From NCBI RefSeq assembly GCF_021474405.1, contig NZ_JAKEIO010000013.1, forward strand, positions 25,354 through 89,353: a stretch of DNA of 64,000 bases. Reading direction: 5' to 3'. How positions within the stretch are numbered: the first letter of the stretch is position 1; every line of letters starts with the position of its first letter. This document shows, in pieces, positions 1 through 8,644 of this stretch. The DNA comes from [Streptosporangium] indianense. Lineage in GTDB: Bacteria > Actinomycetota > Actinomycetes > Streptomycetales > Streptomycetaceae. A program made the position numbers and the translations under genes. Under the pieces are notes generated by a model. That model was not told where the DNA came from, ran no database searches, and saw only the letters and a list, made by a program, of their open reading frames with translations.

Positions 1-407
1 ACGACGATGTACTGCGGGATCGCCAGCAGCCACCACTTGACCAGCACCAGCCCCCGGGACAGGCGCTCGGGGTAGACGACGTCGAAGCGCGCCGGGTAGT
101 CGGGCACGTCGGCGAGGGTGAACGGCGGGTACCGGTCGGTGCCGAGCACGGTGTGGGCGTAATAGCCGACCCGCCAGTTCCAGCGCAGTACTCCGACGCT
201 GAAGTCGAAGAGGGCGCGCGGGTAGCGGGCGGTGAACAGGATGGCGAAGAAGGCGATCACCGTCACGACGACGAACGCGATCCACAGGAAGAACAGCACG
301 ATGTAGTGCGGGATGGCGAGCAGCCACTTCACCAGCCACATCCACCGGGACAGGCGGGGGTCGACGGACGCTTCCAGACGTACGGGTGACGCGGCGGCAG
401 GAATCAT
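1..407 (-). CDS. DUF4389 domain membrane protein (3' end outside window)
   Basis: The reading frame begins with [14 protein letters not shown] and runs off the left edge, so the C-terminus is missing. It shows hydrophobic segments rich in W, I, V and F ([20 protein letters not shown] and a later [15 protein letters not shown]) separated by a loop with [20 protein letters not shown], the pattern of DUF4389 membrane proteins, in which the W/Y-rich segment is repeated. The ATG at 405-407 was chosen because no plausible start lies upstream. The function of this family is not known to me. It follows the AI-2E-type transporter on the same strand, but a hairpin separates them, so co-transcription is doubtful. 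Confidence 0.75.
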   Translation of the reverse strand, partial: MIPAAASPVRLEASVDPRLSRWMWLVKWLLAIPHYIVLFFLWIAFVVVTVIAFFAILFTARYPRALFDFSVGVLRWNWRVGYYAHTVLGTDRYPPFTLADVPDYPARFDVVYPERLSRGLVLVKWWLLAIPQYIV

Positions 408-448
408 GAGGCGGCACTCCTCTCGCCTGCAGATTCGCAAGCGGGGGG

Positions 449-473
449 CGGCCCCGCGACCTGGGCGGGGCCG
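449..473 (-). terminator. Hairpin between transporter and DUF4389 gene
   Basis: A 9-bp perfect GC stem (449-457 with 465-473) and a 7-nt loop lie just downstream of the AI-2E-type gene on its strand. There is no clear T-tract, which is common for Streptomyces terminators. Confidence 0.45.
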
Positions 474-546
474 TTCGCGTGCGCCCGGCCGCCGGCCGCC
501 GGCTACCGCTGCGTCGGCTCGGGCCGCCGGTGTGGGCCATGGCCTC

Positions 547-1662
547 CTACGACGGGACGGCGGCTCCGGGGTCCGGCTCCTCCGTGTCCGCTTCGGCTTC
601 CGGATCGACGAGCTGCTCGCGCACGTAGTTCCACACCACCGCGATCAGCGCGGCCACGGGCACGGCGAGCAGGCTGCCGACGATGCCGGCCAGGTTGCCG
701 CCCAGGGTCACCGCCAGCAGGACGACGGCCGCGTGCAGGCCCAGCCCGCGGCTCTGCAGCATAGGTTGGAAGACGTTGCCCTCCAGTTGCTGCACCACGA
801 CGATGATGACCAGCACGATCAGCGCGTCCGTCACACCGTTGGAGACGAGCGCGATGAGCACCGCGACGAACCCGGCGAACAGGGCGCCGATGATCGGTAC
901 GAACGCCGAGACGAAGGTCAGCACCGCCAGCGGCAGCACCAGCGGCACGCCCAGGACCCACAGGCCGATCCCGATCAGGACGGCGTCGAGCAGACCCACG
1001 GCCGCCTGGGACCGTACGAAGGCGCCCAGGGTGTCCCAGCCGCGTGCGCACACCGTCGGCACGTCGGTGGCCAGTCGGCCGGGCAGCTGGCGGGACAGCC
1101 ACGGCAGGAACCGCGGGCCGTCCTTGAGGAAGAAGAACATCAGGAAGAGCGCGAGGACGGCGGTGACGATCCCGTTCACCACGGTGCTCACCCCGGTGAC
1201 GACCGCGCCCACCATGCTGCCGACGCCCTCCTGGGCGCGGGAGACCGCGCTGTCGAAGGCCTGGTTGATCTGCGCGTCCCCGATGTTCAGCGGCGGCCCG
1301 GCCGCCCACTCGCGCAGCTGCTGGATCCCCTTGACGACCCCGTCGGTCAGCTCCCCGGACTGGGAAGCCACCGGCACCGCGATCAGCGCCACCACACCGG
1401 CGGCGACCAGCAGGAACAGCACGGTCACGACCGACGCGGCCAGCGCGGGCGGCCATCCGCGCCGGCGCAGCAGCCGGGCCGCGGGCCAGGTCAGCGTGGT
1501 CAGCAGCAGCCCGATGACGAGCGGCCACACCACCGACCACATCCGGCCCAGCAGCCACAACGCCACGGCCGAGACGGCGAACACCAGCAGCAACTCGGCG
1601 GAAACCCGCGCGGATATCCGCAGCGCGGCACGGGATCTGTCGGAACTCAGAGGCGCAGTCAC
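547..1662 (-). CDS. AI-2E family transporter (UPF0118/PerM-like)
   Basis: A 371-aa integral membrane protein. Two closely spaced hydrophobic hairpins near residues 20-80 are followed by a soluble stretch containing the family-like QLREW segment, then further transmembrane segments and a C-terminal region with [25 protein letters not shown]. That late Q-P-x-x-x-x-R-x-x-x-L-H pattern is typical of the AI-2E/PerM exporter family. The C-terminal tail is acidic and low-complexity. Family members are proposed to export small molecules, but the substrate here cannot be inferred. It is monocistronic in appearance, followed by a hairpin. Confidence 0.85.
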   Translation of the reverse strand: MTAPLSSDRSRAALRISARVSAELLLVFAVSAVALWLLGRMWSVVWPLVIGLLLTTLTWPAARLLRRRGWPPALAASVVTVLFLLVAAGVVALIAVPVASQSGELTDGVVKGIQQLREWAAGPPLNIGDAQINQAFDSAVSRAQEGVGSMVGAVVTGVSTVVNGIVTAVLALFLMFFFLKDGPRFLPWLSRQLPGRLATDVPTVCARGWDTLGAFVRSQAAVGLLDAVLIGIGLWVLGVPLVLPLAVLTFVSAFVPIIGALFAGFVAVLIALVSNGVTDALIVLVIIVVVQQLEGNVFQPMLQSRGLGLHAAVVLLAVTLGGNLAGIVGSLLAVPVAALIAVVWNYVREQLVDPEAEADTEEPDPGAAVPS

Positions 1663-1721
1663 GCAGGCACCCTACGGGCAGAGCGCGCGCCCGCAGAGTC
1701 CCGTGTCACGGAAGCGGGCCG

Positions 1722-2048
1722 TCAGCGCACGGTGTACATGCTGAAGATGTGCACGGCCGCTTCGATCTGTGCCCGCATGCGGTCGTCCGGGTTCCCCGTC
1801 ACCCGCACGAAGACCACGGACGAGCCGGGGTCGTCCGCGACCAGCAGTGTCAGCGGCACCCGGCCCGAGAGGGGGTAGTCGTACCAGCCGTCGGGCTCGT
1901 CGACATCGGTGTGGAGCAGGGCGTTGCCGACGGCCTGCCAGTCCAAGTCGTCGAACTCGTAACCCGAGAACTCCGCGATGGTCTCGCAGAACGGCCGCAG
2001 ACCCTCCTCGAAGATCCAGCCCCCGCCGAAGCTCTCAGGCTCAGCCAC
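1722..2048 (-). CDS. Conserved hypothetical protein, 108 aa
   Basis: A small soluble acidic protein starting with GTG ([16 protein letters not shown]). Its start overlaps the end of msrA by 8 nt on the same strand, so the two are translationally coupled. The sequence is Trp-, Asp- and Gly-rich with a predicted alpha/beta fold and no signal peptide or membrane segment. I do not recognise a functional family. Coupling to msrA suggests the two proteins are co-expressed, perhaps under oxidative stress, but this is inference. Confidence 0.7.
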   Translation of the reverse strand: MAEPESFGGGWIFEEGLRPFCETIAEFSGYEFDDLDWQAVGNALLHTDVDEPDGWYDYPLSGRVPLTLLVADDPGSSVVFVRVTGNPDDRMRAQIEAAVHIFSMYTVR

Positions 2049-2709
2049 CGGTCCTCCCCACGCCGACCGGGCAGGACACGCCCGTGCCGCCGATGCCGCA
2101 GTAGCCGCCGGGGTTCTTGTCCAGGTACTGCTGGTGGTAGCCCTCCGCCGGGTAGAAGGGGCGGCCCTCCACCGTGACGATCTCCGTGGTGATGGCGCCG
2201 TGGCCGGAGGACGTGAGGACCTTTTGGTACGCCTCGCGGGAGGACTTGGCGGTGGCCTCCTGCTCGGGGGTGTGCGTGTAGACCGCTGAGCGGTACTGCG
2301 TGCCCACGTCGTTGCCCTGGCGGAAGCCCTGCGTGGGGTCGTGCGACTCCCAGAACGTCTTCAGCAGCCGCTCGTACGAGATCTGCTCCGGGTCGAACAC
2401 CACGCGTACCACCTCGGTGTGGCCGGTCAGGCCCGAACAGACCTCCTCGTACGTGGGGTTCTCGGTGTGGCCCCCCTGGTAGCCGACGAGGGTGGTCCAG
2501 ACACCGGCCGGGAGCCGCCAGAACGTGCGCTCGGCGCCCCAGAAGCAGCCCAGGCCGAAGTCGGCCGTCTCCAGGCCCTCGGGGTAGGGGCCGAGCAGCG
2601 GGTTGCCCAGGACGGTGTGGCGGTCGGGGACCGTGAACACCGGCTCGGGGCGGCCGCGCAGCGCCTGCTCGGGAGTCGGCAGCTGGGGCGTACGGCTGTA
2701 CAGGAACAT
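2041..2709 (-). CDS. msrA: Peptide-methionine (S)-S-oxide reductase MsrA
   Basis: Repairs oxidised methionine (S-sulfoxide) in proteins using thioredoxin. The catalytic signature GCFWG is present with nucleophile Cys55, followed by [18 protein letters not shown], typical of MsrA. The C-terminal [13 protein letters not shown] carries the resolving cysteines. At 222 aa it is the usual length for the longer actinobacterial form, with an N-terminal extension of about 45 residues. It is the first gene of a short minus-strand unit and overlaps the next small gene. Confidence 0.95.
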   Translation of the reverse strand: MFLYSRTPQLPTPEQALRGRPEPVFTVPDRHTVLGNPLLGPYPEGLETADFGLGCFWGAERTFWRLPAGVWTTLVGYQGGHTENPTYEEVCSGLTGHTEVVRVVFDPEQISYERLLKTFWESHDPTQGFRQGNDVGTQYRSAVYTHTPEQEATAKSSREAYQKVLTSSGHGAITTEIVTVEGRPFYPAEGYHQQYLDKNPGGYCGIGGTGVSCPVGVGRTGG

Positions 2710-2832
2710 GCGGGCTCCAATCGGGGCGACGCCTCGCTCGACGTGGGCGACGCACCCGTCAACGTGCCGGTGGCGCCCGGAATTCCGGGCGGAGCCGACC
2801 CGGGCGGCGCTCAGTGCGGCAGGCTCACCGGC

Positions 2833-3954
2833 TCAGTGCGGCAGGCTCGCCGGGCTGCCGCCGTTCGCCTCGTAGCCCGCTACCGCCAGGGCCCGGTACA
2901 CCGCGAACTCCGCCGCCGGATCCGCGGAGAGGGTCCAGGGCAGGGCGCCCACATGGCCGTCGACGTGCACCAGCTGGTTCATGGCCTCCGACCAGCGCTC
3001 GCCGCGGACCAGGAAGAACACCAGCATGTGCCGGACATGGGCGAGCATCGGGTCGTCGGGGCGTGCCGAGTGCACCGCGTGCAGCGCGCCGTGGACCGCC
3101 TTGGTGACGACCTCGCTCTGCCAGAAGCTCGCGACGAGGGTCACCTCGGGGAGGTGCTCGAACACCGCGAAGAGCGGCATCGCCGACAGGAGGGAACCCC
3201 GGGGCGCCCGGGCCGCCGCGGCCTCGGCGAACGCGTACGCCTCCGCACGCGAACCGTGCCACTTCTCGCACCAGTAGTGCAGCGCCGCCAGGTGCGCCCC
3301 CATGTGGGCAGGGGCGCGGTCCAGGATCTTCAGCCAGAGCTGCTCGAAGTCCTTCTGGGAATAGCCGAGGCCGCGGGCCACCGACAGCTCGACTATGTAC
3401 GGGACCGGGTCACCGGGGGCGAGCAGCGCCGCCTCGCCGCACGCCGTCCTCGCCTCTTCCATGATGATCCGGAACTCGTCCGTCCCAGGGGTCGCCGTGC
3501 GCCACGCCTGCTGCACCAGGAACTCGGCGTGCACCGCGGCACCGCCCGCGTCCTTGGGGGCCTCGGCCCGCCACACGCGCAGCCACTGCCCGCCCGGCGC
3601 CTCGCTCACCCCGCCCGGCCGCCGCGACAGCTCCAGCGACGCCGCGCCCGCGAAGGCCTGCACGCGCTGCCAGCGCCGCTCGCCCTCCGTCTCGGTGCCC
3701 GCCAGGAGCTGCTGCGCCGCGCGGTGGTCCTGCGTACGCTGCACCACGTCCAGGACGTCCAGCAGGTCCTGGTCCGGGCCGGGCATGCGGATGTCGAGCT
3801 CTTCCTCCAAGGCGAAGCCGTAGTTCGCCGGGTCCGCGGCGTCCGGGTGGTCGGGCGAGACCAGCCCTATCGCACCGCCGCGCTTGCGCCGCAGGAAGGG
3901 GAGCAGCACGAAGCCCAGCATGACCAGCGCGATCAGGACCCAGAGAATCTCCAT
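2833..3954 (-). CDS. Membrane-anchored hypothetical protein, 373 aa
   Basis: The N-terminus MEILWVLIALVMLGFVLLPF is a single signal-anchor helix followed by the positive stop RRKRGG, so the remaining ~350 residues should be cytoplasmic. The soluble part is Ala-, Leu- and Trp-rich and largely helical, including WLKILDRAPAHMGAHLAALHYWC, which resembles helical-repeat (TPR-like) folds. I do not recognise a named family. It lies divergently from the cystathionine gamma-synthase gene with about 120 bp between the starts. Confidence 0.7.
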   Translation of the reverse strand: MEILWVLIALVMLGFVLLPFLRRKRGGAIGLVSPDHPDAADPANYGFALEEELDIRMPGPDQDLLDVLDVVQRTQDHRAAQQLLAGTETEGERRWQRVQAFAGAASLELSRRPGGVSEAPGGQWLRVWRAEAPKDAGGAAVHAEFLVQQAWRTATPGTDEFRIIMEEARTACGEAALLAPGDPVPYIVELSVARGLGYSQKDFEQLWLKILDRAPAHMGAHLAALHYWCEKWHGSRAEAYAFAEAAAARAPRGSLLSAMPLFAVFEHLPEVTLVASFWQSEVVTKAVHGALHAVHSARPDDPMLAHVRHMLVFFLVRGERWSEAMNQLVHVDGHVGALPWTLSADPAAEFAVYRALAVAGYEANGGSPASLPH

Positions 3955-4073
3955 GCGTCAAGCGAACCAGACCGCGCCGACAATTGGCCAACCTGCTCCC
4001 GGAACCTGTGGAAAACTCCGCGTCGCCCCCGTCCCCCGGCGCGCAGCGCTTCGGCGCATTACCCTCGGTGCCC

Positions 4074-5228
4074 ATGAGCGACAGGCACATCAGTCAGCAC
4101 TTCGAGACGCTCGCGATCCACGCGGGCAACACCGCCGACCCCCTGACGGGCGCGGTCGTCCCGCCGATCTACCAGGTCTCGACCTACAAGCAGGACGGCG
4201 TCGGCGGACTGCGCGGCGGCTATGAGTACAGCCGCAGCGCCAATCCCACCAGGACCGCGCTGGAGGAGAACCTCGCCGCCCTGGAGGGCGGCCGTCGCGG
4301 TCTCGCGTTCGCGTCCGGGCTGGCGGCCGAGGACTGCCTGCTGCGTACGCTGCTCAGCCCCGGCGACCACGTGGTCATCCCGAACGACGCGTACGGCGGG
4401 ACGTTCCGCCTGTTCGCCAAGGTCGTCGCCCGCTGGGGCGTCGAGTGGTCGGTCGCCGACACCAGCGAGCCGGCCGCCGTGCGGGCCGCCATCACGCCGA
4501 AGACCAAGGTCGTCTGGGTGGAGACGCCCTCCAACCCGCTGCTCGGCATCACCGACATCGCCGCCGTCGCGCAGGTCGCCCGGGACGCCGGCGCCCGCCT
4601 CGTCGTCGACAACACCTTCGCCACGCCCTACCTCCAGCAGCCGCTGTCGCTGGGCGCGGACGTCGTCGTGCACTCGCTGACCAAGTACATGGGCGGTCAC
4701 TCCGACGTCGTCGGCGGCGCCCTGATCACCGGTGACGCGGCCCTGGGCGAGGAACTGGCCTTCCACCAGAACGCGATGGGCGCGGTCGCCGGGCCCTTCG
4801 ACTCGTGGCTGGTGCTGCGCGGCACCAAGACCCTCTCCGTCCGTATGGACCGGCACAGCGAGAACGCGACCAAGGTCGCCGACATGCTCACCCGGCACGC
4901 GCGCGTGACGAGCGTGCTGTACCCGGGCCTGCCCGAGCACCCCGGTCACGAGGTCGCCGCCAAGCAGATGAAGTCGTTCGGCGGCATGGTGTCCTTCCGC
5001 GTCGAGGGTGGCGAGGAGGCGGCCGTCGAGGTCTGCAACCGCGCGAAGATCTTCACGCTGGGCGAGTCCCTGGGCGGCGTCGAGTCGCTGATCGAGCACC
5101 CCGGCCGCATGACGCACGCCTCCGTGGCCGGCTCGGCCCTGGAGGTTCCCGGCGACCTGGTGCGGCTGTCCGTCGGCATCGAGAACGCGGAGGACCTGCT
5201 GGAGGACCTTCAGCAGGCACTCGGCTAG
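4074..5228 (+). CDS. metB: Cystathionine gamma-synthase / Cys-Met metabolism PLP enzyme
   Basis: A PLP-dependent gamma-replacement enzyme of methionine/transsulfuration metabolism: O-succinyl- or O-acetyl-homoserine plus cysteine gives cystathionine. The ATG at 4074 (MSDRHISQHFETLAIHAGN) matches the usual N-terminus, giving 384 aa; the longer open frame upstream is not needed. PLP lysine Lys204 lies in SLTKYMGGHSD, and YSRSANPTR and the ending GIENAEDLLEDL are family hallmarks. Sequence alone does not cleanly separate cystathionine gamma-synthase from gamma-lyase, but the first is the usual call for this actinobacterial clade. Confidence 0.9.
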   Translation: MSDRHISQHFETLAIHAGNTADPLTGAVVPPIYQVSTYKQDGVGGLRGGYEYSRSANPTRTALEENLAALEGGRRGLAFASGLAAEDCLLRTLLSPGDHVVIPNDAYGGTFRLFAKVVARWGVEWSVADTSEPAAVRAAITPKTKVVWVETPSNPLLGITDIAAVAQVARDAGARLVVDNTFATPYLQQPLSLGADVVVHSLTKYMGGHSDVVGGALITGDAALGEELAFHQNAMGAVAGPFDSWLVLRGTKTLSVRMDRHSENATKVADMLTRHARVTSVLYPGLPEHPGHEVAAKQMKSFGGMVSFRVEGGEEAAVEVCNRAKIFTLGESLGGVESLIEHPGRMTHASVAGSALEVPGDLVRLSVGIENAEDLLEDLQQALG

Positions 5229-5236
5229 CCGACACC

Positions 5237-5256
5237 GGGCCGGGCGGGACCGGCCC
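5237..5256. terminator. Weak hairpin between convergent genes
   Basis: A 7-bp GC stem (5237-5243 with 5250-5256) sits in the 37-bp gap between metB and the convergent small membrane gene. It could serve both strands. Confidence 0.35.
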
Positions 5257-5265
5257 CTCGCGGGG

Positions 5266-5514
5266 TCACCACCCGGTGAGGGGTGGAGTCGTGTCGGACG
5301 GCGGCTCCACCCACGGGCGGGCCGTCAGCGCCCACACCGTGAACGCCACGGCCGCCGCGCACAGCAGCAGCCACATGATGCGGCGGGCGAGCGTCCTGCG
5401 CCGCAGCATGCGGCCGCCGCGGCGCACCGCCTCCGTGTGGATCTCGGGCGGCACCGGCCGCGCCGGGCCCTGAAGGAGCCGCCGTACGGCCGCGTCGCGG
5501 TCGTTCCCGCTCAT
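5266..5514 (-). CDS. Small single-pass membrane protein, 82 aa
   Basis: The protein has a basic N-terminal half with RRGGRMLRRRTLARR, then one transmembrane helix (IMWLLLCAAAVAFTVWAL) and a short C-terminal tail. It follows the sigma-like gene on the same strand with a 34-bp gap, so the two are probably co-transcribed. A small membrane partner next to a sigma-like protein could be an anchor or anti-sigma-type partner, but no zinc-anti-sigma motif is visible and the function is unknown. Confidence 0.65.
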   Translation of the reverse strand: MSGNDRDAAVRRLLQGPARPVPPEIHTEAVRRGGRMLRRRTLARRIMWLLLCAAAVAFTVWALTARPWVEPPSDTTPPLTGW

Positions 5515-5548
5515 GCCTGCCTCCGGTCGTCCCCGTCGCCCGCCGGGC

Positions 5549-6046
5549 TCACGGCGTCGCCTTCGCGGCCGTCACCGCGGGCGCCGGGCCCCGCGAGCGG
5601 TGCAGCAGGGCCGACGTCGCCCGGTGCGAGATCGCCCGGACGCGCTCCGGGGACAGCCCGAGCAGGGCCGCCGTCTGCTCCTCGGCGACACCCTCGTACA
5701 GCCTGAGCACCAGGACGAGCCGCTCCTGCGGGGTGAGCGGCGCCAGGGGGCTCGCGGGGTGGGGCCGGGAGCGGCCGAGAACGCCGTGGTGCCAGGCGCC
5801 GCGCGCGAAGCGGGTGGCCAGTTGCCGGCGGGCGTGGTCGTAGGGATCCTCGCCGTGCAGCCGGTCCCAGCACGCGTACGTGTGGGCCAGCGACAGTGTC
5901 AGCAGACGCCGCGCGCGGGGGTTGTCGTCGGGGGACTCGGCGGTGAGCAGCGTGGCGGCGTGCAGCAGCCGCCCGGCCGCGCCCGCGACGAACGCCTCGA
6001 ACTCCCGGGCGCGACGGGTTGCCCGGGACGCATGCCGCTCCAGCAC
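5549..6046 (-). CDS. Sigma-70 region 4-like protein, 165 aa
   Basis: The C-terminal part contains LTPQERLVLVLRLYEGVAEEQTAALLGLSPERVRAISH, a clear sigma-factor region-4-type helix-turn-helix. The N-terminal half is helical but lacks a recognisable region 2 (-10 recognition and core binding), so it is either a divergent ECF-like sigma factor or a regulator that has kept only the HTH. The next gene on the strand is a small membrane protein. I am confident of the HTH and less so of sigma activity. Confidence 0.7.
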   Translation of the reverse strand: MLERHASRATRRAREFEAFVAGAAGRLLHAATLLTAESPDDNPRARRLLTLSLAHTYACWDRLHGEDPYDHARRQLATRFARGAWHHGVLGRSRPHPASPLAPLTPQERLVLVLRLYEGVAEEQTAALLGLSPERVRAISHRATSALLHRSRGPAPAVTAAKATP

Positions 6047-6571
6047 CGCGCCTCCCGCCTGACGGCGACCCTGAGGATACGGGCCCCGGCCGCGCGCGAC
6101 GGGGGCCCGGTCTCATATCAGGCCAGTGACGGCCCCGCGGTCAAGAGCCGCGCGCGGCTCGGCGGGCACCACGCGCGCGTGCGACGCGGGTCGTCGCGCG
6201 CGAGGAGGCCGGGAGCCGGACCGCAGCGGCTTCGGGGCGCGGCCGGGAGCCGGGTGCGGGGGGTTCTGGGCGCCGTGGAGAGCTGTGCCGCAGTGTGTCC
6301 GGATACGCGATCCGGACCGTGCCGCGGGGTGTTCAGGGGGCGGTCGGGAGCCGGCTCGCGGGGTGATCAGGGCGTGATCGGAAGCCGGCTCGCGGGGCGT
6401 TCACAGTGCGGTCGAAAGCGGGGGCCGCAGTGTGTTCAGGGCGCGGGCGGGAGCCGGCTCGCGGGGCGTTCACTGCGCGGTCGGAAGCGGGGGCCGCAGT
6501 GTGTTCAGGGCGCGGTCCGGACCGTGGCGCAGGGAGTTCGGGACACGGTCGGGATCCGGGCCGCGGGGTGT
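6047..6571. repeat. Gene-free stretch with degenerate GC-rich tandem repeats (about 34/69 bp)
   Basis: No gene is supported between the sigma-like and MarR genes. From about 6320 to 6570 the sequence repeats phrases such as TGTTCAGGGCGCGG, GAGCCGGCTCGCGGGG and GGGGCCGCAGTG. The best pair is a 69-bp period, with copies starting near 6381 and 6450 and a 29-bp identical stretch at 6418 and 6487. Half-units of about 34 bp are recognisable before and after. Open frames here exist only because stop codons are rare at this GC content. Confidence 0.75.
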
Positions 6572-7096
6572 TCAGGACGTCGGCTGGGCCTCCGGCCCCG
6601 GTACGCCCTGTGCGCTCATCCGGGCGGACAGTGCCGTGTTGAAGCGCGTGAGGAGGTCGCAGAACGCCTCGCGCTCCTCCGGCTCCCAGTCGTGCGTCAG
6701 TTCGGCCATCAACTGGCGCCGGGAGGAACGCACTTCCTCCAGGCGGGTTTGGCCGCGCGGGGACAGTTGCAGCACCACCGCGCGCCCGTCCTCGGGGTGC
6801 GAGGTGCGCTTCACCAGACCGGTGTCGACGAGCGGAGCCACCTGCCGGGTGACCGTCGAGGAGTCGATCCCCATGCTCGCGGCGAGTGCCTTGACGCCCA
6901 TCGGGCCTTCTTTGTCGAGGCGGTTGAGCAGCAGATAGGCGGCGCGGTCCATGGAGTTGCGCACCTGCCCGACCCCGCCGAGCCGGGTCTGTTCGGCACG
7001 GCGGGCGAACAGCGCCACCTCGTGCTGCAGCGTGTCGAGGAGACCGGTGTCACCGACGGTCGTCATGTCCATCGACATTTCAGGTGTTGTGGGCAT
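6572..7096 (-). CDS. MarR family transcriptional regulator
   Basis: A winged-helix DNA-binding protein of 174 aa when started at the ATG at 7094-7096. The recognition region reads GVKALAASMGIDSSTVTRQVAPLVDTGLVKRTSHPEDGRA, the classic MarR HTH and wing. It lies divergently from the threonine ammonia-lyase gene with 145 bp between the starts, so it could regulate that gene or itself, though MarR proteins often act elsewhere. An alternative start 18 nt inside (MSMDMTTVG) is possible. The ligand is unknown. Confidence 0.85.
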   Translation of the reverse strand: MPTTPEMSMDMTTVGDTGLLDTLQHEVALFARRAEQTRLGGVGQVRNSMDRAAYLLLNRLDKEGPMGVKALAASMGIDSSTVTRQVAPLVDTGLVKRTSHPEDGRAVVLQLSPRGQTRLEEVRSSRRQLMAELTHDWEPEEREAFCDLLTRFNTALSARMSAQGVPGPEAQPTS

Positions 7097-7241
7097 GGCC
7101 GGGGGCTCACTTCGTGGAGGGCTGGCAGATTGGGGGACAGGGTACGCGGCCGGAAGGCAGGCCGTACCGGCGCTGCGCAAAGCGGGTCTCGGAGGTTGGT
7201 CACAACGGTCGTTCCCGCCTGTGAACTGCGATGCTGGAGTC

Positions 7242-8471
7242 ATGAGCTACAGCACGGCTGACTCCTTTCGGACCGTCACCCTCGACGACGTGCGCGGCGC
7301 GCAGAAGATGCTGTCGGGTGTGGCGCGGGTGACCGCGATGGAGGGCAGCAGGCACCTGTCCCAGATGGTCGGCGCGCCGGTGCACCTCAAGTGCGAGAAC
7401 CTCCAGCGGACGGGCTCGTTCAAGCTGCGCGGCGCGTACGTACGGATCGCGGGTCTGCTGCCGGAGGAGCGTGCCGCCGGTGTCGTCGCCGCGAGCGCCG
7501 GCAACCACGCGCAGGGCGTCGCCCTCGCCTCGTCCCTGCTGGGCGTGCGCTCGACGGTGTTCATGCCGAAGGGCGCCCCGCTGCCCAAGGTGAGCGCCAC
7601 CCGTGACTACGGGGCGGAGGTCCGCCTGCACGGCCAGGTGGTCGACGAGACGCTGGCCGCCGCGCAGGAGTACGCGGCCGAGACGGGCGCCGTGTTCATC
7701 CACCCCTTCGACCACCCCGACATCATCGCGGGCCAGGGCACGGTGGGCCTGGAGATCCTGGAGCAGTGCCCCGAGGTGCGCACGGTCCTGGTCGGCATCG
7801 GCGGGGGCGGGCTGGCCGCCGGTATCGCGGTGGCGGTGAAGGCGCTGCGGCCCGAGGTGCGGGTCGTGGGCGTGCAGGCGGCGGGCGCGGCGGCCTACCC
7901 GCCCTCGCTGGCGGCGGGCCGGCCGGTGTCGGTGGAGAATCCGGCGACGATGGCCGACGGCATCAAGGTCGGGCGGCCCGGCGACGTGCCGTTCAGGATC
8001 ATCGACGAACTGGTCGACGAGGTGCGCACGGTCAGCGAGGACGAGCTGTCGGCCGCGCTGCTGCTGTGCCTGGAGCGGGCCAAGCTGGTCGTCGAGCCGG
8101 CCGGGGCGAGCCCGGTCGCGGCGCTGCTGAGCGATGCAGGCGCCTTCGAGGGCCCGGTCGTCGCGGTGCTGTCCGGCGGCAACGTCGATCCGGTGCTGAT
8201 GGAGCGGGTGCTGCGGCACGGCATGGCCGCGCAGGGCCGCTACCTGGCGGTCCGGCTGCGGCTGACGGACCGGCCCGGTGCCCTTGCCACTCTTCTGGGC
8301 GTGTTGTCAGTGGTCGACGCTAACGTCCTCGATGTGAGTCACGTGCGGACCGACCCACGGCTCGGGCTCACGGAGGCGGAGGTCGAGCTGCACCTGGAGA
8401 CGAAGGGCCCGGCGCACTGCGTCGAGGTGGGGCAGGCGCTGCGTGAGGCGGGCTACACGGTCATCGGCTGA
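7242..8471 (+). CDS. ilvA: Threonine ammonia-lyase (dehydratase) with C-terminal ACT-like domain
   Basis: A fold-type II PLP enzyme deaminating threonine to 2-oxobutyrate. PLP Lys61 is in TGSFKLRGA, SAGNHAQGVA binds the cofactor or substrate, and GGGGLAAG is the phosphate-binding glycine loop. Residues from about 330 (LAVRLRLTDRPGALATLL) form one ACT-like domain, as in the short catabolic/actinobacterial enzyme (409 aa). The ATG at 7242 was chosen because the upstream frame lacks family similarity. It may be involved in isoleucine supply or threonine breakdown; the ACT domain suggests allosteric control. Confidence 0.93.
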   Translation: MSYSTADSFRTVTLDDVRGAQKMLSGVARVTAMEGSRHLSQMVGAPVHLKCENLQRTGSFKLRGAYVRIAGLLPEERAAGVVAASAGNHAQGVALASSLLGVRSTVFMPKGAPLPKVSATRDYGAEVRLHGQVVDETLAAAQEYAAETGAVFIHPFDHPDIIAGQGTVGLEILEQCPEVRTVLVGIGGGGLAAGIAVAVKALRPEVRVVGVQAAGAAAYPPSLAAGRPVSVENPATMADGIKVGRPGDVPFRIIDELVDEVRTVSEDELSAALLLCLERAKLVVEPAGASPVAALLSDAGAFEGPVVAVLSGGNVDPVLMERVLRHGMAAQGRYLAVRLRLTDRPGALATLLGVLSVVDANVLDVSHVRTDPRLGLTEAEVELHLETKGPAHCVEVGQALREAGYTVIG

Positions 8472-8551
8472 GCGGGCCGCCGACCCGCAGGAGCCCGCCC
8501 GGACGCGGTCAAGATCCTTTCGTCTCACGGAGAGCAACGCGGAAAAACTCA

Positions 8552-8580
8552 TTGTGAGACGCGATACATCGCGTTATGGT
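8552..8580 (+). promoter_or_regulatory. Promoter with palindromic operator-like spacer upstream of ABC exporter
   Basis: TTGTGA (8552-8557) and TATGGT (8575-8580) are separated by exactly 17 nt, matching a sigma-70/HrdB-type promoter. The spacer contains a perfect 7-2-7 inverted repeat, ACGCGAT-AC-ATCGCGT (8559-8574). A repressor bound here would block polymerase. The position, 65 bp before the exporter start, fits ligand-induced control of a drug-efflux operon. The regulator is not adjacent. Confidence 0.65.
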
Positions 8581-8644
8581 GTGTTGGTGCGCAGAAGCTT
8601 CGCCGGACATCCGTCCGGTCATCCCCGAAGACGTGGAGACTCAT

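Noticed and set aside
313..1878. Long plus-strand open frame of 521 codons rich in H, R, D and Q
   Set aside because: It is the antisense shadow of the AI-2E-type gene; its composition is typical of non-coding frames in GC-rich DNA.
6126..6642. Overlapping plus-strand ORFs in the repeat block
   Set aside because: They have no RBS or domain and run open only because stop codons are rare; the tandem repeats explain the apparent internal similarity.
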